Source: an uncultured Flavonifractor sp.
Lineage (GTDB): Bacteria; Bacillota; Clostridia; Oscillospirales; Oscillospiraceae
Assembly: GCF_944383115.1 (NCBI RefSeq)
Contig: NZ_CALWOJ010000016.1
Span: 1 to 32,259, forward strand
Length of the DNA stretch: 32,259 bases
Reading direction: 5' to 3'
The translations under genes and the position numbers were made by a program. The first letter of the stretch is position 1. Every line of letters begins with the position of its first letter. The notes under the pieces were generated by a model, which was not told the DNA's origin, did no database searches, and saw nothing but the letters and a program-made list of their open reading frames with translations. Below, piece by piece: positions 13,722-21,567 of the stretch.

Positions 13722-15542
13722 ATGGATATGACCTGGAAAGATCTTGCCGCAAAACTTCCAATCCAGCCCTGCGATGATCTTCGGAACGATGTACTGATGG
13801 ATATTTATGACGGCGACGGCCTTGGCACCCACTTGATTCTATATCACCGAGAATCGGTCGATTTGACAGACGAGATCCAGCAGCTTATGGGCCCGGAGGA
13901 CTGGGCACGATGGGAGCGGTCAAAGAAACGCCGTTGGGGCGCCCGCTGCACTTGCACCAACTGCGGAGAAGATTTCACGGCGGGCTATTCCAAGGGAGGC
14001 ATTGTTCTGGCAGAGGGGCCGGACGGGCAGACCTACGATGGGTATGTGGAGCCGGGGCCGGACGCCAGCGTGTATTTTAGCGGTGAAGCTATCAGCTGTC
14101 CACACTGCTGGACTACGGCTGCGGTTACGCACCGCTCTGAGCTTCGACATGGAAGGACCTTTCAGGTGCTTCAGGCTGAGGTGATAAATATCGACCACTA
14201 CACAGCGGTTATGTATTGGGTGGTTCGCCGCTGGCAGGACGCGGACGGCACAGATACAACAGTTTTTGTTCCAAATGCGGCTCTGATTGTGGATACAGAT
14301 GGAAAGATACGCCGGTTCCGGGCCGAGATGCGCAGCGGCGATATAAGGGATACGGTATGGGTTCCCTGCGCTCACTCCAGGGACCCCATGCAGATCCTGT
14401 ATTATTCCTGGGAGGCTGAAAGCCACCGGAAGGTGGGCGGGTGGACGCTTGCCTATGGGCCGGATCTGGGTGGTCATACCGGAGAAAAAACTGCCCTCGA
14501 TGTTTACATAGGGGCCGAAGGCTGCTGGCCTGGAGCATATCTTCATGTTTGGGAAAAACACCCGCAGGTGGAAAACCTGATGCGCCAGGGATTTGAGGCG
14601 GCTGTAGTGCAAGCCATTGACGGGTTGCTTGACTGTGCGGGAACTACGGCTGACCTGTGCGATGCGCCGCCCATTCCCTGGGCGGATTGGACGGAGGTCA
14701 AGCCGCACAGGATGCTGCACATGAGTAAGACAGCATTTCGCGAGATCCGCAAAAAGGCCTGGGGGGCTGATGATGCGGAATGTTGGGACAGATATAGGCG
14801 TCAGTTTCCAGCAGCGGACGCTCTGGAGTTTGAGCGTTGCCGGGAGAGTATCGGATGTAAGGCTATGGGGCATCTCCTGGAAATGGTTGCTGCCGGGTGG
14901 GAAGACTTGACGCCGATCCGGGTTGTGCAGTATCTGGAAAGGCAGGATGTCCGAACCGACGGTGTGCAGCTGCTGATCGACTATCGCAAAATGATGCGGG
15001 ATGCAGAATTTGCGGAAAATGAGGAGACACTCTGGCCCCGCGATTTGGTTGCCGCACATGAGCGGATCACCCAGTTTTGGTCGGGCCGCAAAAAAGCCTC
15101 GTACCAGTTGGGTTTCACCAGCACATTTATCAAGTATCGGGATTTGGAGTGGACAGACGGTGAGCTGTGTGTGATGCTACCTCGGACAGAGGAGGAACTT
15201 GTGGCGGAGGGAAAGACCCTGCGACACTGCGTAGGCACTTATGGAGAGATGCACTGCTCAGGGAGACCCATATTCTTTGTACGGAAATATCGACGTCCGG
15301 AACGGAGTTACTACACGCTCCAGATCAACATGATGAACAAGGAGCCGACGGAAGTGCAACTGCATGGGTATGGCAATGAACGTCATGGAGAACATAAACA
15401 GTACCGTCATAAGATTCCACGCAAAGTGAGGGATTTTTGTGACCGCTGGGAGCGGGAGGTATTAAAGCCGTGGTTTGTGGCCCAGCGATCCAGGAAAGCG
15501 CAGCAACCGGTACAACCCGACAAGGAGGCAGGTGCGGCATGA
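13722..15542 (+). CDS. PcfJ-like protein
   Basis: 606 aa. A paired CTCTNCGEDF ... CPHCW motif early on (residues ~66-130) forms a zinc finger. The diagnostic PcfJ segment lies in the last ~130 residues: ELVAEGKTLRHCVGTYGEMH, FFVRKYRRPERSYYTLQINM, EPTEVQLHGYGNERHGEH. PcfJ was named on enterococcal conjugative plasmids and also occurs in phages and ICEs; its activity is unknown. GAGGTG precedes ATG 13722, and the stop overlaps the next small gene. The codon use is less GC-rich in the third position than its neighbours, which suggests a separate history. Confidence 0.85.
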   Translation: MDMTWKDLAAKLPIQPCDDLRNDVLMDIYDGDGLGTHLILYHRESVDLTDEIQQLMGPEDWARWERSKKRRWGARCTCTNCGEDFTAGYSKGGIVLAEGPDGQTYDGYVEPGPDASVYFSGEAISCPHCWTTAAVTHRSELRHGRTFQVLQAEVINIDHYTAVMYWVVRRWQDADGTDTTVFVPNAALIVDTDGKIRRFRAEMRSGDIRDTVWVPCAHSRDPMQILYYSWEAESHRKVGGWTLAYGPDLGGHTGEKTALDVYIGAEGCWPGAYLHVWEKHPQVENLMRQGFEAAVVQAIDGLLDCAGTTADLCDAPPIPWADWTEVKPHRMLHMSKTAFREIRKKAWGADDAECWDRYRRQFPAADALEFERCRESIGCKAMGHLLEMVAAGWEDLTPIRVVQYLERQDVRTDGVQLLIDYRKMMRDAEFAENEETLWPRDLVAAHERITQFWSGRKKASYQLGFTSTFIKYRDLEWTDGELCVMLPRTEEELVAEGKTLRHCVGTYGEMHCSGRPIFFVRKYRRPERSYYTLQINMMNKEPTEVQLHGYGNERHGEHKQYRHKIPRKVRDFCDRWEREVLKPWFVAQRSRKAQQPVQPDKEAGAA

Positions 15543-15688
15543 ACGAAGAACTGACCCGGTTGAAGCCGGGTGATCCCTGCCCAATCTGTGGGCAGCCTAT
15601 CAAGACGGATGACCCGGAGGCCCTGTTTGTGCTGTCGGTTCTGGCCAACCTGATCGACGGGGCAAAACAGGACGCAAAAGATACTTGA
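15539..15688 (+). CDS. Small CxxC protein
   Basis: 49 aa, MNEELTRLKPGDPCPICGQP then IKTDDPEALFVLSVLANLID. A CPICG half zinc-ribbon is followed by a helix. AAGGAGG is ~11 nt before ATG 15539, which overlaps the PcfJ stop. It is the last gene of the rightward replication operon. Function unknown. Confidence 0.65.
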   Translation: MNEELTRLKPGDPCPICGQPIKTDDPEALFVLSVLANLIDGAKQDAKDT

Positions 15689-15698
15689 CTGCATAGCC

Positions 15699-15807
15699 GC
15701 TCTGGCTCTCTGCCGGGTGGGTGCGCCACCACCCGGACCTCTCTCTCTGTTTTTCCCCTGAAAACCGGGACCCTGCTGCGGCGGGGCGCCCGGCAGAGAG
15801 CCGGAGC
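15699..15807. ncRNA. Long GC-rich hairpin in non-coding interval
   Basis: A 19-bp stem with one G-U (15699-15717 with 15789-15807) encloses ~71 nt. The 5' arm can alternatively pair locally: CCGGGTGG 15713-15720 with CCACCCGG 15729-15736, so the two structures exclude each other. The inside also has a self-complementary GGGCGCCC (15784-15791). No credible gene overlaps it. It may be a small RNA, an operon-end structure, or an origin for the nearby HUH Rep protein; strand and role are open. Confidence 0.5.
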
Positions 15808-15820
15808 CATTGGGAGACAC

Positions 15821-15853
15821 CAAAAAATAAGGCCGCCCTGTGTAAGGGCGGCC
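15821..15853 (-). terminator. Terminator of the HicAB operon
   Basis: A perfect 9-bp stem (15831-15839 / 15845-15853, loop GTGTA) is followed on the minus strand by TTATTTTTTG, 16 nt past the HicB stop. It ends the minus-strand toxin-antitoxin transcript before it meets the rightward operon. Confidence 0.9.
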
Positions 15854-15868
15854 TGGGCCTGATCTTGA

Positions 15869-16258
15869 TTACTCTACGCCGAGACGCTGCTTCAGCCCGT
15901 CCTGGAGGACTTGGGAGAAGTTGACACCAGCGCGTTCGGCCAGATCGTTCAGGTAGCTGGGGATAGTGACGTTTTTCCGGATCGTCCGCATATCGTGAGC
16001 CCGACGGTAGGCGTCAAAGTCAATGTCTACCAGGGTGACCAGTTCCCCATCCTCATGGGCCGGGGTCAGGCCGGTAGGTTCCGGGATAGATCGGCCCGCG
16101 TCCTGTTCGCAGATTCCCCACAGCCCGATGGCATCCCGAGCCATGTCAATACATTCTGCTACGGTTTCTCCCTGAGTGCCGATGTCCAGGTCTGGTACGG
16201 ACACAGAAAATCCACCCTCTGCCTCCGGATGAAGGATCACTGGATAAACTTGCTTCAT
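15869..16258 (-). CDS. hicB: HicB-family antitoxin
   Basis: 129 aa. The N-terminal partial RNase-H-like fold is typical of HicB: VYPVILHPEAEGGFSVSVPD, GTQGETVAECIDMARDAIGL. The C-terminal DNA-binding part (RKNVTIPSYLNDLAERAGVN, FSQVLQDGLKQRLG) is of the ribbon-helix-helix type. It would neutralise HicA and repress the operon. GGAGG is 9 nt before ATG 16258. It lies 36 nt after the HicA stop, in the toxin-first order usual for hicAB. Confidence 0.92.
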   Translation of the reverse strand: MKQVYPVILHPEAEGGFSVSVPDLDIGTQGETVAECIDMARDAIGLWGICEQDAGRSIPEPTGLTPAHEDGELVTLVDIDFDAYRRAHDMRTIRKNVTIPSYLNDLAERAGVNFSQVLQDGLKQRLGVE

Positions 16259-16294
16259 CTATATAAACCTCCTTTTTTGGTGGCGGCGAGGGGC

Positions 16295-16468
16295 TTATTT
16301 CAGCCCCTGCCGCCGGATGATGGCTGCTGCCAACTGCTCTTTGATTTCGTTGTGCCGGGGGATGGGTTCGGATGCTTTGCCGTTGGTGTAGATATCGTGG
16401 TTATTGCCTGAGCGGAGGAGCCACCATCCGTTTGATTTTAGGAGCTTTATTAAGTCCCTGCGCTTCAT
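16295..16468 (-). CDS. hicA: HicA-family toxin (mRNA interferase)
   Basis: 57 aa, MKRRDLIKLLKSNGWWLLRS, then GNNHDIYTNGKASEPIPRHN, EIKEQLAAAIIRRQGLK. This is the HicA dsRBD-like fold, with the catalytic histidine in the GNNHDIY segment. It would cleave mRNA when free of HicB. GGAGGAGAG lies just before ATG 16468. The size is standard for the family, so the toxin looks intact. Confidence 0.92.
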   Translation of the reverse strand: MKRRDLIKLLKSNGWWLLRSGNNHDIYTNGKASEPIPRHNEIKEQLAAAIIRRQGLK

Positions 16469-16490
16469 TGTCTCTCCTCCTTACAAGTAT

Positions 16491-16519
16491 ATTATACGCA
16501 TTTAATGCGCATTTGTCAA
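16491..16519 (-). promoter_or_regulatory. hicAB promoter with embedded operator
   Basis: On the minus strand TTGACA (16519-16514), 17 nt, TATAAT (16496-16491): a near-perfect promoter. The spacer holds the palindrome ATGCGCAT followed by a second ATGCG, a likely HicB operator. The predicted start is ~15 nt before the HicA ribosome site. Confidence 0.8.
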
Positions 16520-16553
16520 GAGAGAAAATAAAAAATGGAAAAGAAGTGATATC

Positions 16554-16712
16554 GTGAAACGCAAAAATTTACGGCGGATCTCTATGGACGGCCAGCCCAG
16601 CATCGGCCGGGTGATGGACAAGCTGGTACGGGAGAAAATGCTCTCCCTCCGTCAGCCGGAGGCCATCTGGAGGACCCACTACATGGGCCGATTTCAAGAG
16701 GTGCGCAGATGA
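16554..16712 (+). CDS. Small basic protein ahead of the Rep gene
   Basis: 52 aa from GTG 16554: MKRKNLRRISMDGQPSIGRV, then MDKLVREKMLSLRQPEAIWR, ending FQEVRR. It is basic and helical, with no recognised domain. Its stop overlaps the start of the Rep gene (ATGA). The ribosome site AAGAAGTGA is weak. Confidence 0.5.
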   Translation: MKRKNLRRISMDGQPSIGRVMDKLVREKMLSLRQPEAIWRTHYMGRFQEVRR

Positions 16713-17530
16713 AGCGGCTGAAACACATCCGGGCTGGGCTGGTGAATTACGACTATTTGGTGGCGATTCCATCTAAAGAAGACGGTCCACGGATAAGAGC
16801 AGCCAAACAAGCTGCTTCTACCGCTGCCCAGCAGTACATGAACCTCAAAAACAGCTGGAGGGAGCTGGAACTCAAGCTGGGTGCCAATTTTGGGGGAAAG
16901 GATCATGTTGTCACCTTTACCTATGACGATGCCCACTTGCCCGCGGATAAGGTTGCGGCGGGGAAGGAGTTCCAGAAGTTTATCCGAAAATTGCGCGGGG
17001 GGCGACGAAGGCGGCTTAGTAATCTCCTCTATGTGTTTGTGACCGAAGGGTACCACCACAAGGCAGCAAATTCTTTCCTGATGGAGGACGGATACCTGGA
17101 GGATCGCCGCCTCCACCATCATGCTGTGATCAACGGGACAGGCCCGGGCGATTATGACGAACTGCGATCCCTATGGCACGGGGGAGGCTACATCCGCATT
17201 GAGCCGCTGGACGTCCACTATTACCGGGAACTGGCCAAGTACATGACCAAAGAGGCACGAGAGTTCGGAAAGCCGAAGCCAGGGGAGCGCACATGGCGGG
17301 CGTCCAGAAACCTCAAGGGGTATGAGGTGGAATATACCGACATCCCGTCTGACTCCATGACCCTTGCCCCGCCCTTTGGCGCAGTGGACTATGAGGCATT
17401 TGGAGAGGCGAACCCCTATGGATACGCCATGTTTGTGGGTGCCCGATATCTATTATATGAGGAAGCCGATCCAGGCCTGTCCTATACAAAAGGACGGCAA
17501 CGACCGCCGCTTAGTCATTTTCAACCTTGA
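16709..17530 (+). CDS. HUH-type replication initiation protein (Rep)
   Basis: 273 aa. The order of motifs fits a rolling-circle Rep/HUH endonuclease: a beta-strand HVVTFTYDDAHLP, the metal-binding histidines in RRLHHHAVING, and a tyrosine motif HYYRELAKYMTKEA where a Tyr would attack the DNA phosphate. An LYVFVTEGYHHK strand precedes the HUH site. No helicase domain is present, so it depends on a host or phage helicase. It starts in the stop of a small basic gene and is followed by a Cys-rich KTR gene, a neighbourhood I associate with conjugative or mobilisable elements. A second initiator in a phage that already has an organiser and DnaB is unusual. Confidence 0.8.
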   Translation: MKRLKHIRAGLVNYDYLVAIPSKEDGPRIRAAKQAASTAAQQYMNLKNSWRELELKLGANFGGKDHVVTFTYDDAHLPADKVAAGKEFQKFIRKLRGGRRRRLSNLLYVFVTEGYHHKAANSFLMEDGYLEDRRLHHHAVINGTGPGDYDELRSLWHGGGYIRIEPLDVHYYRELAKYMTKEAREFGKPKPGERTWRASRNLKGYEVEYTDIPSDSMTLAPPFGAVDYEAFGEANPYGYAMFVGARYLLYEEADPGLSYTKGRQRPPLSHFQP

Positions 17531-17578
17531 AACCAGTGTTAATAATCGAACCGGGCTGTAGAAAAGGAGGAAGGTCCC

Positions 17579-17779
17579 TTGCAAAAGATCCCAGAACCGT
17601 GTAAACTGGTCAACAAGGATAGACGTATTATCTGTCCCGTCTGCGGCAGACCGACACAGTATCGTGTGCGGCCGGACAGCCAGGCAAGAAACTGGCCCAT
17701 CTGGTGCAAGCACTGCCGACAGGAAAGTATCGTGAATATCGAAGTGCCTGAGCCAGCGTCCAAAGAGACCAGCGCCTGA
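17579..17779 (+). CDS. Cysteine-rich KTR domain protein
   Basis: 66 aa from a TTG start behind AAAAGGAGGAAGG. RRIICPVCGRPTQYRVRPDS, then NWPIWCKHCRQESIVNI, is the zinc-ribbon pattern of the Cys_rich_KTR family (two CxxC pairs, an arginine-rich core). These small proteins accompany Tn916-like and related conjugative elements; function unknown. Its stop lies inside the 5' arm of the following terminator. Confidence 0.8.
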   Translation: MQKIPEPCKLVNKDRRIICPVCGRPTQYRVRPDSQARNWPIWCKHCRQESIVNIEVPEPASKETSA

Positions 17780-17829
17780 GCCAATGATCGCCCGTATGGG
17801 GGTCGTGGCTTGGGCGCTTTTGTTTTTGC
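17771..17829 (+). terminator. Strong terminator ending the Rep/KTR operon
   Basis: A 12-bp stem with two G-U pairs (17771-17782 / 17807-17818), an inner CCC/GGG extension and a run TTTTGTTTTT. It separates the middle module from the late operon, so late transcription must start after it or read through by antitermination. Confidence 0.85.
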
Positions 17830-17881
17830 CCTGAGGTGATAGCCAGGGTGCAAACGGCCGGGCCGCGGCGTTGGAGATAAC

Positions 17882-18199
17882 ATGAAAGCATTTGCCAGGC
17901 AGTTTTACCGCTCAAAGGCATGGCGGGCCTGCCGTGCCGCATATATCGCCAAGCGTCTGCAGATCGACGGCGGATTGTGCGAGGAATGCCAGGACCAGCA
18001 GGGATATATCGTCCATCACCTGATCACGCTGACACCGGAGAATATTGTCAATCCCGCGGTGGCGCTGAACCACAGCTTGCTTGCCTATGTGTGCAAGGAT
18101 TGCCACGACGCTTATGAGGGCCACGGCCTGACCAAAGGCAAACCCATGGCCTGTGCATTTGGTCCGGACGGTCAGCCCATCGACAGACGGCGGCTATGA
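17882..18199 (+). CDS. HNH endonuclease next to terminase
   Basis: 105 aa. FYRSKAWRACRAAYIAKRLQ and LCEECQDQQGYIVHHLITLT give the first HNH half; NPAVALNHSLLAYVCKDCHD the second, with four cysteines for structural zinc. HNH proteins adjacent to terminase genes assist cos cleavage in HK97-like phages. GGAGATAAC precedes ATG 17882. Confidence 0.9.
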   Translation: MKAFARQFYRSKAWRACRAAYIAKRLQIDGGLCEECQDQQGYIVHHLITLTPENIVNPAVALNHSLLAYVCKDCHDAYEGHGLTKGKPMACAFGPDGQPIDRRRL

Positions 18200-18212
18200 C
18201 CGCCCGAAATAT

Positions 18213-18243
18213 CCCCCCCCTATGCCGCGGCGTGGGGGAGGGC
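18213..18243. other. Possible cos region between HNH and small terminase
   Basis: A C-run (18213-18220), the palindrome GCCGCGGC (18224-18231) and a G-run (18234-18238) give rough two-fold symmetry in the ~100 nt non-coding gap where cos lies in related HK97-like phages. The nick positions cannot be read from sequence alone. Confidence 0.35.
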
Positions 18244-18298
18244 CTGGGAGACCGTTGAGCGGGGGTAAAAAAGAGCGGGTCATACGCAGGAGGGGGGT

Positions 18299-18655
18299 GT
18301 GGAAATGGCAAAAGGACCCAGTAAAAAAGAGCTGGGCCGGTTCGCAGATACCTATAAAGCGGCCAGCCCGGAACAGCAGAAAATCTGCCTTCAGCTGATT
18401 CTCAATGCGGTGTTCATGGAGGAGCAGTTGACCCAGCTTCAAGCTGAAATTCGAGAAAAAGGCGTCAAATCTGAGTACCAAAATGGCGAAAATCAGTGGG
18501 GTGAAAAGAAGTCCGTGGAGGTGGATGTGTACAACGCCATGATTAAAAACTACGCGGCGGTGATCCGTCAGCTGGGGGATATGCTGCCCCAGGCTCCGCC
18601 CGCCGATGACGAGCTGACACACTTCCTGAAAACCGGGGGCGGTGGTGCCAGGTGA
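18299..18655 (+). CDS. Small terminase subunit (TerS)
   Basis: 118 aa (116 from ATG 18305). Helical DNA-recognition subunit: KKELGRFADTYKAASPEQQK, LILNAVFMEEQLTQLQAEIR, VDVYNAMIKNYAAVIRQLGD. The last motif (YNxxxKxYxxxIxQL) is typical of P27-type small terminases. AGGAGG stands 5 nt before GTG 18299 and 11 nt before the ATG, so the GTG is slightly favoured. It overlaps TerL by 4 nt. Confidence 0.85.
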   Translation: MEMAKGPSKKELGRFADTYKAASPEQQKICLQLILNAVFMEEQLTQLQAEIREKGVKSEYQNGENQWGEKKSVEVDVYNAMIKNYAAVIRQLGDMLPQAPPADDELTHFLKTGGGGAR

Positions 18656-20304
18656 CAGACCTGGAGCGATACTGCACCGACATTCTGGATGGCAAGATTG
18701 TGGCCTGCCGTCGCATGAAGCAGATCTCAGAGCGGCTGTTGGAAGATCTGGTCAATCCGGGAGAGTTCCACTTCGACCCTGACATTGCAAACCGGCATGT
18801 GGAGTTTATCCAGCGGTTTTGTAAAGTGCCTTCCGGGCGGCTGGGCGCTCCGCTGAAGCTAGAGCTGTTCCAGCGGGCCCGCTTGCAGGCTGTCTTTGGC
18901 TTTGTGGACGACAACGACCTGCGCCGGTACAACGAAGTTCTCATCATCGAGGGACGGAAAAACGGCAAGACCACGGAGACGGCAGCTGTAGAGTTGGATC
19001 TGTTGGTCAATGATGGGGAGGGCGCACCCCAGATCTATAACGTAGCCACCAAACTGGATCAGGCCCGCCTGGGCTATGAGGCGGCGGTCAAAATGCGGCA
19101 GATGTCGCCGCTGCTGGCCAAGCACCTGAAGAAACGGGTGTCGGATATCTACTGCCCCATGAACATGGGTTTTATCAAGCCTATGGCGTCCAATACCTCC
19201 AGCCTGGATGGCCTGGACGCCCACGGCGCCACCATTGACGAGCTGGCGGCCATTAAAAACCGGGATCTGTATGACCTTATCAAGCAGGCCATGGGGGCCA
19301 GGAGTCAGCCGCTGCTCTTTGTGATCACCACCAACGGCTTTGTGCGGGAGGGCATCTTTGATGCCCAGTATCAATATGCCTGTGACATTCTGGATGGAAA
19401 GGCAAATAACCCGAGATTTTTGCCCTTCATCTACGAGCTGGATGATCGGGCAGAGTGGGAGGACCCAGCGTGCTGGGAAAAGGCCAACCCGGGTCTTGGT
19501 ACCATCAAAAGCCGGGCTTACCTGGCCGAGATGGTGCAGAAAGCCAAGGATGATCCCAGTTTCAAGCCCACCGTCATGGTCAAAGACTTCAATATGCCCC
19601 AGACTTCGGAGGGGGCATGGCTGCGCTGGGAGGAGCTAAATAATGAAGCCACCTGCCAGATCCCCTTTGATTATGGCATCGGCGGCTTTGACGCGGCCGA
19701 TACGACGGATCTCAACGCGGCAAAAGTCATCTGTATGCGGCCGGATGACCCCAATCTCTATGTGCGGTCCATGTACTGGATCCCGGAGGCCGTGTTGGAG
19801 GACGCCAGGCGGTCGGGCAGCCGGCGCGAGCGGGATAATGTGCCGTACTCCCTATGGGTGGAGCAGGGCTATATGCGTACCTGCCCCGGACGGAAGTGCG
19901 ACAAACAGATCTTCCTGGACTGGTTCAAGGAACTGAGGGACAGAGAAGGACTGTATATGCTCTACATTGGATATGATCCGTGGCACATCGATGACAGCCT
20001 GCTGCGGGCCTTCCAGGCGGAGTTTGGGCCGGAATCTATGATTCCTGTACGGCAGGGACCGGCTACCCTTTCCCAACCAATGAAGGATCTGAAGGCAGAC
20101 TTCCGGGACCATCGTGTGATCTATAACAACAATCCGGTGGATAAGTGGTGTCTAGTGAACAGCGAGGCCAAGACCGACGTCAACGGCAATATCCAGCTGG
20201 TCAAGACCCTGGACCCCCGCCGGAGAGTGGACGGCACCGCGGCGCTTCTGTGTGCCTATACGGTGCTACAGGACAAGAAGGATCTGTACATCAACCTGAA
20301 CTGA
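18652..20304 (+). CDS. Large terminase subunit (TerL)
   Basis: 550 aa packaging motor. The ATPase domain has a Walker A-like IIEGRKNGKTTETAA and Walker B HGATIDELAAI; LLFVITTNGF is the coupling motif. The nuclease domain shows acidic residues in GIGGFDAADTTDLNA and near the end VDGTAALLCAY. It is of the HK97/Terminase_1 type and full length. GTG 18652 overlaps the TerS stop, which implies coupled translation. Confidence 0.95.
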   Translation: MTDLERYCTDILDGKIVACRRMKQISERLLEDLVNPGEFHFDPDIANRHVEFIQRFCKVPSGRLGAPLKLELFQRARLQAVFGFVDDNDLRRYNEVLIIEGRKNGKTTETAAVELDLLVNDGEGAPQIYNVATKLDQARLGYEAAVKMRQMSPLLAKHLKKRVSDIYCPMNMGFIKPMASNTSSLDGLDAHGATIDELAAIKNRDLYDLIKQAMGARSQPLLFVITTNGFVREGIFDAQYQYACDILDGKANNPRFLPFIYELDDRAEWEDPACWEKANPGLGTIKSRAYLAEMVQKAKDDPSFKPTVMVKDFNMPQTSEGAWLRWEELNNEATCQIPFDYGIGGFDAADTTDLNAAKVICMRPDDPNLYVRSMYWIPEAVLEDARRSGSRRERDNVPYSLWVEQGYMRTCPGRKCDKQIFLDWFKELRDREGLYMLYIGYDPWHIDDSLLRAFQAEFGPESMIPVRQGPATLSQPMKDLKADFRDHRVIYNNNPVDKWCLVNSEAKTDVNGNIQLVKTLDPRRRVDGTAALLCAYTVLQDKKDLYINLN

Positions 20305-20313
20305 GGTGTGACT

Positions 20314-21567
20314 ATGGGGCTGTTTGAAAAGCTCTTTCCAAAAAAGACCGCCGAAGCGGCAGTTTATACCTACTTCAAGACCCTGGGAGGGTATGCGCCG
20401 GTCTACACCTCATTTGAGGGCGGCGTCTATGAGATGGCGCTGACCCGGGCCTGCATCCATACCTTTGCCACCCATGTGAGTAAGCTGCGCCCGGTGGTCA
20501 TGGGGCCGAACGGACACCGGATGGAGCGGGTGCTGCAATTCCAGCCCAATCCATGGATGGATACCAAGAAATATCTGTATCGTTTGGCTACCATTTACAA
20601 GACGGAGAACACGGCCTTTATTGTGCCGGTGTGTGAAGATCCCGAACAGCTGCGGCTAACCGGATTCTATCCGATTCTGCCGTCTCAGGCGGAGATCGTG
20701 GAGCGCGGCGGAGTGTCCTATGTGCGCTTTCGTTTTCCCACCGGGGATGTGGGGGTGATGGAGTTGGACTATACCGGCATCCTTACCCAATTCCAGTATC
20801 GCAGCGACTTTTTCGGAGAGCGCAACGGCGCCCTGCGGCCCACTATGGAACTCATCCACGCCCAGAATCAGAGCATCATCAATGGAGTCAAGGCGTCCGC
20901 TTCGGTGCGCTTTTTGGCCAGATTGGCCAACGTGCTTAAGCCGGAGACCATGAAGGAGGAGCGGGACCGCCTGGTCCAGGACAACCTGACCTCCGGAAAC
21001 TCCGGCGGCGTCATGATTTTCGACAGCAAGTATGCCGATATCAAGCAGATCGACAGTAAGCCTTATATCGTGGACGATAAGCAGGCGGCCCAGATCCGGG
21101 AGTCGGTGTTTGACTACTTCGGTATGTCGGAGGCTATTCTGCAGAACAAATATACCTCTGATCAGTGGTCGGCCTATTATGAGGGACAGATCGAGCCCTT
21201 TGCCATTGAGTTGGGATTGGTGCATACCAATATGGCCTATACGGAGGCGGAGGTGAACCGGGGGAAAGAGATCGCCTTCTCGGTGAACCGTCTCCAGCAC
21301 ATGACTATGTCGGACAAGCTGGAGACGGTGACCCAGCTCTTTGACCGGGGGATGATGAACATGGACGAGGGGCGGGAGGTGTTTCAGCTGCCTGCCCTGA
21401 ATACGGAGGAGTCCAAAAAATATTACATCCGGCGGGATTACGCTGAGGTGAATGTGCTGGGGCAAGAGCCGCCGGCATCAGAAAAAACGGAGGTGAATGA
21501 GAATGCCGGTGTGCAAGGATCGGGAGTACCGGGCAATGCCGCTGATGATCCCGACAGCATCCAATAA
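20314..21567 (+). CDS. HK97-family portal protein
   Basis: 417 aa. MGLFEKLFPKKTAEAAVYTY, then ALTRACIHTFATHVSKLRPV, PNPWMDTKKYLYRLATIYKT and QIRESVFDYFGMSEAILQNK are the standard portal landmarks. It forms the dodecameric gate at the packaging vertex. GAGGTG lies ~6 nt before ATG 20314; a GTG at 20308 is less likely. The C-terminal 65 nt overlap the protease gene. Confidence 0.95.
   Translation: MGLFEKLFPKKTAEAAVYTYFKTLGGYAPVYTSFEGGVYEMALTRACIHTFATHVSKLRPVVMGPNGHRMERVLQFQPNPWMDTKKYLYRLATIYKTENTAFIVPVCEDPEQLRLTGFYPILPSQAEIVERGGVSYVRFRFPTGDVGVMELDYTGILTQFQYRSDFFGERNGALRPTMELIHAQNQSIINGVKASASVRFLARLANVLKPETMKEERDRLVQDNLTSGNSGGVMIFDSKYADIKQIDSKPYIVDDKQAAQIRESVFDYFGMSEAILQNKYTSDQWSAYYEGQIEPFAIELGLVHTNMAYTEAEVNRGKEIAFSVNRLQHMTMSDKLETVTQLFDRGMMNMDEGREVFQLPALNTEESKKYYIRRDYAEVNVLGQEPPASEKTEVNENAGVQGSGVPGNAADDPDSIQ

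Noticed and set aside
13920..15059. Long minus-strand frame opposite the PcfJ gene
   Set aside because: The plus frame contains clear zinc-finger and PcfJ motifs with coupled start and stop; the minus frame has none.
16709..17530. Serine or tyrosine recombinase
   Set aside because: No resolvase or R-H-R-Y motifs; the HHH and tyrosine motifs fit an HUH Rep.
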